Shown: in pieces, positions 1-4,291 of the stretch
Numbering within the stretch: position 1 is the first letter of the stretch
Layout of the letters: every line of letters begins with the position of its first letter
DNA from: Alphaproteobacteria bacterium UBA7488
GTDB taxonomy: Bacteria > Pseudomonadota > Alphaproteobacteria > CAAHEQ01 > UBA3637
Assembly (NCBI GenBank): GCA_002477185.1
Contig: DLOI01000062.1
Location: 1 to 5,058 of the forward strand
Length of the DNA: 5,058 nt
Direction of reading: 5' to 3'
Translations under genes and position numbers: made by a program
The notes under the pieces: model-generated
The model's input: the letters and a program-made list of their open reading frames with translations, nothing else
Database searches by the model: none
Told to the model about the DNA's origin: nothing

Positions 1-291
1 CACGCCCGAACAATTGCATGACGAATTGCAAAACGTGGTCAAATTAATGGTGTCGATTTATAAAGATTTCGGCCTGACTGATATGACAATTAAATTATCG
101 ACGCGCCCCAATGAACGAATCGGGTCGGACGAAATTTGGGATTTCCTTGAAAAAGGGTTGGCCGATGCGATTACCGATATGGGCTATACCTATGATTTGA
201 ATCCGGGCGACGGCGCTTTTTACGGGCCGAAATTGGACTTTAAATTCCGCGACGCAATTGGGCGTGAATGGCATGCAATTGTTCGGGCGTG
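1..291. repeat. Inverted repeat / fold-back junction inside thrS
   Basis: Bases 1-20 are an exact reverse complement of 272-291, separated by 251 bases. The arms encode the same ThrS residues (TPEQLH) on opposite strands. Going inward, the match ends at 21 and 271. Going outward, it may continue beyond the window edge, which cannot be seen. The switch from plus-strand ThrS (GREWH) to minus-strand ThrS occurs around 272-275, where CAT is shared by both, so the joint is blunt or has only a few bases of microhomology. Such inverted joints are typical of multiple-displacement amplification or assembly fold-backs at a contig end. Confidence 0.85.
2..274 (+). CDS. thrS: Threonyl-tRNA synthetase, internal fragment (fold-back piece)
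   Basis: This plus-strand frame encodes an internal piece of threonyl-tRNA synthetase, the class II enzyme that charges tRNA-Thr in the cytosol. It is open from the window edge and starts with TPEQLH. Recognisable ThrS stretches are KLSTRPNERIGSDEIWD and GAFYGPKLDF, which lie between class II motifs 2 and 3. By continuity with the minus-strand copy it covers about residues 389-479. ThrS identity stops at GREWH (266-274). After that the frame reads antisense to the minus-strand thrS (AIVRACKKC) until a stop at about 319, so the end of that frame is not real protein. There is no start codon, promoter or ribosome site of its own; the first TTG is an internal Leu codon. The fragment continues the minus-strand thrS and is not an independent gene. 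Motif 3, the third zinc ligand and the anticodon-binding domain are absent. Confidence 0.85.
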
Positions 292-1454
292 CAAAAAATG
301 TGTGCATCGTCTTGGGTAAAGGCGCGCACACGCAATAACCCGTGAATCGCGCCCGACGCTTCATAACGGTGCACGCGTCCGAATTCGGCAATATATTGCG
401 GCAAATCGCGATAGCTGGTCAAACCATGTTTAAACACCAACACGCCGCCCGGACAGTTCATGGGTTTCAAGGCAAAAGCGCGGTCTTCGACCGTCGTTGT
501 GAACATGTTTTCTTTGTACCAATCCCAATGCCCCGACGTTTCCCACAATACGCGGTTCATTAATTGCGGCGTATTGATTTCGACATAACCGACCGCTTTT
601 TGGCGTTTGCGCATATAATCGATGAGCGTTTGGAAAAAAGTCCACCCGCGCGGATGCCAAAACACGTCGCCGGGGGCATATTCTTCAAAATGGAACAAAT
701 CCATTTCTTTGCCCAAACGGCGGTGGTCGCGTTTTTCGGCTTCTTCCAACATCGTGAAATACGCCTTCATGTCTTTTTCGTTAAAGAAAGCCGTTCCGTA
801 CACGCGTTGCAACGATTCTTTTGTTGAATCGCCGCGCCAATAAGCGGCCGCCACTTTCGTCAGTTTAAACGCTTTGCCGAGTAGGCCCGTGCGCGGCAAA
901 TGCGGCCCGCGACACAATTCGACATAATCGCCTTGCGTGTAAATCGATACTTCCTTAACATCCTCGGGCATATCGCGGATGATTTCAACTTTGTACGGTT
1001 CGCCGCGTTTTTCAAAATAAGCCATCGCGTCTTTACGGCTCATCATCTCGCGCACAATCGGATAATCGGCATCGACGATTTGCGCCATTTTCGCTTCGAT
1101 TTTCGGCAAATCGTCCTCGCGCAAAATAATGCCGGCAAAATCATAATAAAAGCCGTTTTCAATGACGGGACCGATGGTCGCTTTTGCGTTAGGGTACAAC
1201 GATTCGACCGCGTGCGCCAATATATGGGCAGCCGTGTGGCGTAAAATTTCCAAACCTTGTGAATTCTTGCCGGTAATGATTGAAACAGTCCCCGAGGTTG
1301 TAATCGGCGTCATTAAATCTTGCGTTTGGCCGTTAAAAGTAATCGCCAACGCGTGTTTTGCCAAACCTTGAGAAATTTTATTTGCAATGTCCAAGCCGTT
1401 AATGCCGGCTTCAAATGACAGCTTTGCGCCGTCGGGTAATTCAATTTCAATCAT
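240..1454 (-). CDS. thrS: Threonyl-tRNA synthetase, N-terminal part, 3' end lost at an inversion junction
   Basis: ThrS activates threonine with ATP, transfers it to tRNA-Thr and edits mischarged Ser-tRNA-Thr. The domains visible are: TGS at about residues 1-62 (MIEIELPDG); the editing domain with HTAAH (H73, H77) and CRGPH (C181, H185), which are the expected editing-site residues; and the start of the class II core with MNCPGG (C334, first zinc ligand), motif 2 around FGRVHRYEASG (359-368) and QDDAH (H385, second zinc ligand). The ATG at 1454 is chosen because AAGGA (1463-1467) lies 8 nt upstream and the TGS domain begins at once; an in-frame ATG at 1541 is unlikely. The frame gives 404 codons, but only about 394 are ThrS. 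After TPEQLH (to about 272) the last ~10 codons read the reverse complement of the plus-strand fragment and end at a chance stop at 240. Full-length ThrS is about 640 residues, so as drawn the product would be inactive. The gene is probably intact in the organism. Confidence 0.93.
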   Translation of the reverse strand: MIEIELPDGAKLSFEAGINGLDIANKISQGLAKHALAITFNGQTQDLMTPITTSGTVSIITGKNSQGLEILRHTAAHILAHAVESLYPNAKATIGPVIENGFYYDFAGIILREDDLPKIEAKMAQIVDADYPIVREMMSRKDAMAYFEKRGEPYKVEIIRDMPEDVKEVSIYTQGDYVELCRGPHLPRTGLLGKAFKLTKVAAAYWRGDSTKESLQRVYGTAFFNEKDMKAYFTMLEEAEKRDHRRLGKEMDLFHFEEYAPGDVFWHPRGWTFFQTLIDYMRKRQKAVGYVEINTPQLMNRVLWETSGHWDWYKENMFTTTVEDRAFALKPMNCPGGVLVFKHGLTSYRDLPQYIAEFGRVHRYEASGAIHGLLRVRAFTQDDAHIFCTPEQLHAIHAQLRRGI

Positions 1455-1462
1455 ATTATATA

Positions 1463-1467
1463 TCCTT
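1463..1467 (-). promoter_or_regulatory. Ribosome binding site of thrS
   Basis: AAGGA on the minus strand lies 8 nt before the ATG at 1454. It fixes the thrS start at the first residue of the TGS domain. It begins only four bases after the U-tract of the upstream terminator-like hairpin, so formation of that hairpin would stop transcription just before the ribosome site. Confidence 0.75.
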
Positions 1468-1471
1468 TTAT

Positions 1472-1507
1472 AAAAAAAATTTGCCCGAAAATACCTTTTG
1501 GGACAAA
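1472..1507 (-). terminator. Terminator-like hairpin in the thrS leader (possible attenuator)
   Basis: On the minus strand, TTTG and CCC (1507-1504 and 1502-1500) pair with GGG and CAAA (1486-1480), with one bulged base. After an A/C mismatch, three more A-T pairs close a five-base loop. The stem is followed directly by eight T (1479-1472). This is the form of an intrinsic terminator, yet it sits between the thrS promoter and the thrS ribosome site, in the same orientation as the gene. It could therefore be an attenuator controlling read-through into thrS. The stem is imperfect and mostly A-T except for three G-C pairs at its centre. No competing antiterminator stem was found by eye. Confidence 0.5.
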
Positions 1508-1541
1508 CAATCGAATCGTCGGCTTCCACAAAAATCCGCAT

Positions 1542-1622
1542 CTACCAAATGCTGGCTTTTTCAGGCGCTTCAAATCCGCGCACTTTTAAGTGCTTTAAAA
1601 AAGGATTTTCGAACCTCCCCAT
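1542..1622 (-). CDS. Possible 26-residue leader ORF upstream of thrS
   Basis: An ATG at 1622 opens a 26-codon frame ending in TAG (1544-1542), within the predicted thrS leader RNA and too short for routine ORF calling. The product would begin MGRFENPFLKHL and end EKASIW. It has no Thr codon, so it does not fit a classic threonine attenuation peptide. No Shine-Dalgarno sequence precedes it: the predicted RNA start is only about 12 nt upstream. The next codon after its stop is an ATG at 1541, in frame with thrS. The frame also spans a hairpin (1572-1608), so it may simply be a structured leader or a dispersed intergenic repeat. Translation is unproven. Confidence 0.2.
   Translation of the reverse strand: MGRFENPFLKHLKVRGFEAPEKASIW
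1572..1608. repeat. Stem-loop in the thrS leader
   Basis: AAATCC (1572-1577) pairs with GGATTT (1603-1608). Inside it, GCACT (1580-1584) pairs with AGTGC (1589-1593) around a four-base loop. The A/T-rich spacer between the inner and outer stems is asymmetric. No T-run follows on the minus strand, so it is not a terminator. It could be an RNA structure in the thrS leader or part of a repeated intergenic element. Nothing in it matches the conserved T-box core that I know. Confidence 0.4.
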
Positions 1623-1640
1623 ACGACAGGGCAGGATTTA

Positions 1641-1668
1641 AGTATACGCCCTTTTTTTCAAATGTCAA
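1641..1668 (-). promoter_or_regulatory. Sigma70 promoter of thrS
   Basis: On the minus strand TTGACA (1668-1663) is a perfect -35 box. It is followed after 16 bases by TATACT (1646-1641), one mismatch from the -10 consensus. The predicted RNA start is near 1634, giving a leader of about 180 nt before the thrS ATG. The spacer contains a run of seven A. The position between the last HNH gene and thrS gives thrS its own promoter. Confidence 0.75.
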
Positions 1669-1735
1669 AGAAATTTAATCTCTTTTTTATCGGCAACGCG
1701 GCAAACAAAAAAAATAGTCACTTGGTTGCCCCGCC

Positions 1736-2464
1736 TTACCGCACATGAATCCCTTTTAAGTCCTGCCAAAAATTCCTTACGGCATGCATAAACCGCCCTT
1801 TTTGAAGTGGCAGAACCTTGGTGGGCGTGGGATTGTTTGCCTTGGTTTGTTCCTCCACCTGGGGATGGATGAAAAATGATTTCGGCATTTTCTTTTTCGG
1901 ACGTTCGGAAAATAGCCGCAAATATTTCGGCACATCGTTCGGCGTCATCACGCGGGGCAATTTCGGCAAAATCACAAACCGTTTTTGCCCGTCCGGCACC
2001 TCAACCCCCACAGGCACTTCGGGCAAGCGGCTTTGAAATACATCCAACATATACGTGTGAATCATCCGATGCACCGATTGTTCGATTAAAACAAAATTCG
2101 ACATATCATTTTCACCGCCGAAAGAAAGCGGCACGCGATGGTGCACATTGTAATCTTTCGGCACAAAACCTTTTTTGGCCTCCTCAATAATTTCTTTCGA
2201 AAAAATGCCGTCCAACCGCCCTTGGTAAGCCAACCATTGGACATATTTGTGCCGCGGGCGTTTAAAGCCGCGATGCCTGTCAAAACGTTCATGAAGCGGC
2301 ACATCCGTCCCGTCCATAACAAATTTGGCAATGTATTCATCGTGTTTGGCACGCGCCGCCGCGGGATTTAACCGTTTGAATTCGATTTGTTCGCACATAA
2401 TACGGCTGGGAATCGATTCATAATAATAAATAACATTGCCTTTTTCATCATATCTTTTTTTCAA
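1736..2464 (-). CDS. HNH endonuclease family protein, third gene of the operon
   Basis: This is a putative HNH (beta-beta-alpha-metal) nuclease of 242 residues. The motif is intact: VHHRVPLSFGG (HH 108-109, GG 116-117), N123, H132 and H136, matching the catalytic and metal-binding positions of the HNH family. The N-terminal module begins KKRYDEKGNVIYYY; after the HNH core comes FVILPKLPRVMTP (163-175), shared with both upstream genes. The tail is Lys/Pro-rich and ends with a basic stretch (GRFMHAVRNFW...). I chose TTG at 2464 because AAGGA (2477-2473) lies 8 nt upstream. This start also puts HH at 108-109, exactly as in the preceding paralogue. An in-frame ATG at 2536 would add 24 residues and overlap the preceding gene. 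The gap to that gene is 35 nt. Cutting a nucleic acid is inferred from the family; the target is unknown. Confidence 0.85.
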   Translation of the reverse strand: MKKRYDEKGNVIYYYESIPSRIMCEQIEFKRLNPAAARAKHDEYIAKFVMDGTDVPLHERFDRHRGFKRPRHKYVQWLAYQGRLDGIFSKEIIEEAKKGFVPKDYNVHHRVPLSFGGENDMSNFVLIEQSVHRMIHTYMLDVFQSRLPEVPVGVEVPDGQKRFVILPKLPRVMTPNDVPKYLRLFSERPKKKMPKSFFIHPQVEEQTKANNPTPTKVLPLQKGRFMHAVRNFWQDLKGIHVR

Positions 2465-2472
2465 CCGCTTAT

Positions 2473-2477
2473 TCCTT
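2473..2477 (-). promoter_or_regulatory. Ribosome binding site deciding a TTG start
   Basis: AAGGA on the minus strand stands 8 nt before TTG at 2464 and lies in the 35-nt gap after the preceding HNH stop codon. The alternative ATG at 2536 lies inside the preceding coding sequence. This site supports the TTG start of the third HNH gene. Confidence 0.55.
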
Positions 2478-2499
2478 TTTAAAAAAACAATTATGAACT

Positions 2500-3279
2500 T
2501 TACCGTCCGCGCATCCGTTTTATGTGGACGGCACAACCCTTTTTAACCACCCTTACGGTCGGCGCCCCTTTTGTCGGGTCGGGTGGCAATTCGCCGCGTT
2601 CGCGCTTTTCCTTGATTTGTTCGGCCAAAGTTTTGGGACATTTATCTAAGGTGCGTTCATTATCCGTTCCTTGTGCAATTCCTGCTTTTTCCAAACGGTT
2701 TCGTTCATCTTCATATTCTGCATAATCGGTAAAAATCAAACGCATCGTTTGTTCGGTCAACACATACGGAAAAACGGGTATTTCAATGAAAACTTTTTCA
2801 CCATTGGGAATTTCTTTGTCCGCGGGTTGCGGTTGGATTTTGTTATGCAACAAATCAAACACGCGTTTGTGCAAAAACGGGCGATGGGCATTTTTATGAA
2901 CCAAAACCATATTTTGAAGTTCATCTTTTCCACCCAACGCAATCGGTATCACATGATGCAATTCAAAATTGTCAGGAAAAAATCCATTGCAGGCATCTTC
3001 AATCACTTCGGGCGCAAAGTGTTCATATAAATGCCCGAGTTTGGCAAAATCGCGAATAAATTTATTTTTGGACAAGCGGTTAATTCTGTTTATTTTACGT
3101 TCAAGCGATGTTAATTCATACCAATGAATGCGCGCTTTTTTCGTATATTCAACGCGGCGCCAAGCAATTTCATGCGTCGACAGTTGGCGTACTTCATGCA
3201 ATTTGGTTTTCACGCCTTTTCGCACATTCGAAAAAGAATAAATGGTGTTACCGAATTCATCCGTACGTTTAAGAAGCAT
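2500..3279 (-). CDS. HNH endonuclease family protein, second gene of the operon
   Basis: This is a putative HNH nuclease of 259 residues. The core is LHHVIPIALGG (HH 108-109, GG 116-117), N123 and H132, with the last His at 137. That makes H-x4-H where the two paralogues have H-x3-H. The N-terminal module reads KRTDEFGNTIYSF; the region before the core (IRDFAKLG...EVIEDA) matches the first gene; FIEIPVFPYVLT (164-175) is the shared post-HNH motif. From residue 71 to 132 it aligns without gaps to the third gene, with 21 of 62 residues identical. A Glu/Lys-rich helical stretch (about 207-230) and a basic end (VHIKRMRGR) follow. Start: ATG at 3279 has GAGGA 4 nt upstream, the same spacing as the first gene, and overlaps that gene's stop by 11 nt, suggesting translational coupling. 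ATG at 3321 (14 residues longer, 53-nt overlap) has no good ribosome site but cannot be excluded. Confidence 0.85.
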   Translation of the reverse strand: MLLKRTDEFGNTIYSFSNVRKGVKTKLHEVRQLSTHEIAWRRVEYTKKARIHWYELTSLERKINRINRLSKNKFIRDFAKLGHLYEHFAPEVIEDACNGFFPDNFELHHVIPIALGGKDELQNMVLVHKNAHRPFLHKRVFDLLHNKIQPQPADKEIPNGEKVFIEIPVFPYVLTEQTMRLIFTDYAEYEDERNRLEKAGIAQGTDNERTLDKCPKTLAEQIKEKRERGELPPDPTKGAPTVRVVKKGCAVHIKRMRGR

Positions 3280-4180
3280 TTCGTCCTCGCTGTTTAAAAA
3301 CCGCACTGTACCACGTTTCATTTAACTTTTTGTGCCTTTTTTTGCCGCTTTCGTTTTCATTGCCAGTCATTTTATTTTGATCGACCGTTGATAATGATTG
3401 CAATTGTTCTTTTAACTGAGCTTTTACCGACGGAGTTTCCAAGGTATTTTGTTCGGATGTTTGGATTGTATCTTGTACGTGTTTTTTTTCGTTCGGTAGC
3501 TGTTGAGGTGCCGTTTTTTCCTGAGACAGCATTAACAAATCGTCAAACCCGTTAAAATAATCGGCGATATTTTTTTTCGTCAAAACCGGGGGCAAAACGG
3601 GCATTAAGACATAATGTGCCTTGGCAATTTTATGTGGTTCATTTTCTATAAAAAAAGCTGCCAGTGCATTCGTTGTCAATTGGTGAAGCCGTTCATGCAA
3701 TCGCCCTTGAATAAGGGTGATATTGTCCGAATAATTTCTTCCGCCGAGGCAAATCGGCATCTTATGATGCAAATTAAAACCACGCGGTTTGAATCCGAAA
3801 TTTTCAGCCAATTCGATCACTTTGCGATTAAAATGATTGTCCATTAACCCTTTTCGGGCAAAATCCCGCACAATATTGTGATTTTGAATATGATACCGTT
3901 TCACAAAGCGCGGGCGTTCCAATACCTTTATAAGTGCATTTTTAACACGCCTGGCCATTAAAGAATTTGAAATAAGCGGGATGATAGATGGGTTCAACTT
4001 TCTGTCGCATGCAAACATTTTTCTGTTAAGTTTGCGTTGTTCGCTTGATAAAAACCTGATAGGGATTTTTTCGCAACTAACTCCTTTTTTGACCGCCTTA
4101 AAGGACCATACGGCATCACCGTGTTTATTAAAAGTCAGATTTAATTTTGTTTCGTCAAAAGTAAAATCTTGTCTTTTCAT
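3269..4180 (-). CDS. HNH endonuclease family protein, first gene of the operon
   Basis: This is a putative HNH nuclease of 303 residues, the longest and most divergent of the three paralogues. The HNH core is NLHHKMPICLGG (HH 138-139, GG 146-147), N153, H162 and H166, complete for the family. The N-terminal module contains FNKHGDAVWSFKAVKKGV (17-34); the CEKIPIRFLS that follows resembles CEQIEFKRLN in the third gene. The pre-core segment IVRDFARKG (103-111) matches the second gene. YVLMPVLPPVLT (190-201) is the shared post-HNH motif. Residues about 218-285 are a low-complexity Gln/Glu/Lys/Thr-rich linker, probably disordered, before a basic end (FKQRGRNAS). ATG 4180 is chosen because GAGGA (4189-4185) lies 4 nt upstream. 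The longer ATG at 4267 lies upstream of the promoter's -35 box and cannot be on this transcript. No signal peptide or membrane segment is evident, so the protein is probably cytosolic. Confidence 0.87.
   Translation of the reverse strand: MKRQDFTFDETKLNLTFNKHGDAVWSFKAVKKGVSCEKIPIRFLSSEQRKLNRKMFACDRKLNPSIIPLISNSLMARRVKNALIKVLERPRFVKRYHIQNHNIVRDFARKGLMDNHFNRKVIELAENFGFKPRGFNLHHKMPICLGGRNYSDNITLIQGRLHERLHQLTTNALAAFFIENEPHKIAKAHYVLMPVLPPVLTKKNIADYFNGFDDLLMLSQEKTAPQQLPNEKKHVQDTIQTSEQNTLETPSVKAQLKEQLQSLSTVDQNKMTGNENESGKKRHKKLNETWYSAVFKQRGRNAS
3284..3288 (-). promoter_or_regulatory. Ribosome binding site inside the first HNH gene
   Basis: GAGGA on the minus strand lies 4 nt before ATG 3279, within the last codons of the preceding gene. 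The two reading frames share the 11 bases at 3269-3279 (ATGCTTCTTAA), so ribosomes finishing the first gene could restart on the second. This site favours 3279 over the upstream ATG at 3321. Confidence 0.6.
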
Positions 4181-4223
4181 GGCATCCTCACACAAAAACG
4201 GGGTTTTATTTTGTCTACGTTTT

Positions 4224-4252
4224 ATTATACACGAATTTGGGATGTCTGTCAA
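4224..4252 (-). promoter_or_regulatory. Perfect-consensus sigma70 promoter of the HNH operon
   Basis: On the minus strand TTGACA (4252-4247) and TATAAT (4229-4224) are both perfect matches, separated by the optimal 17 bases. The expected RNA start is near 4217, leaving a leader of about 37 nt before ATG 4180. It is the only strong promoter seen upstream of the three HNH genes, whose spacing (11-nt overlap, 35-nt gap) fits one transcript. A full consensus predicts strong expression unless a repressor blocks it. No clear operator repeat was recognised. Confidence 0.82.
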
Positions 4253-4291
4253 AGAAGAAAACGGCAAAATGCATCCAAAAAAGCTTATAAA

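Larger units (their letters stand above)
1455..1735. other. Intergenic control region between the HNH operon and thrS
   Basis: This 281-base gap holds the thrS promoter, leader hairpin, terminator-like hairpin and ribosome site listed separately. Between the HNH stop (1736) and the promoter there is a run of eight T on the minus strand (1714-1707). It has no convincing stem before it, so I call no terminator for the HNH operon. GGCAAC (1692-1697) and GTTGCC (1725-1730) are complementary but enclose that T-run and do not precede it. No tRNA or clear plus-strand gene was found. Confidence 0.6.

Noticed and set aside
275..319. Continuation of the plus-strand frame as a ThrS C-terminus
   Set aside because: It is the antisense of minus-strand thrS codons; ThrS similarity ends at GREWH. 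The true downstream sequence is missing from the window.
342..1244. Plus-strand open frames across thrS, and similar ones across the HNH and transporter genes
   Set aside because: They are antisense shadows of well-supported minus-strand genes, with no recognisable domains and no ribosome sites of note.
1..1454. Genuine second thrS copy or programmed gene inversion
   Set aside because: The two pieces are complementary in coverage with only a 20-base overlap at the edge, as expected for a fold-back of one gene. Two full copies are not seen.
1603..1615. tRNA-like T-arm (GGTTCGAAAATCC on the minus strand)
   Set aside because: No acceptor, D or anticodon arms can be placed around it, and it lies within the thrS leader.
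1707..1714. Terminator of the HNH operon at a run of eight T
   Set aside because: No stable hairpin precedes the T-run on the minus strand; the complementary GGCAAC/GTTGCC pair encloses it.
1736..4180. Homing endonuclease, restriction system or toxin-immunity locus
   Set aside because: There is no intron or intein context, no methylase, no small non-HNH partner and no secretion signal. The HNH core alone does not justify any of these names.
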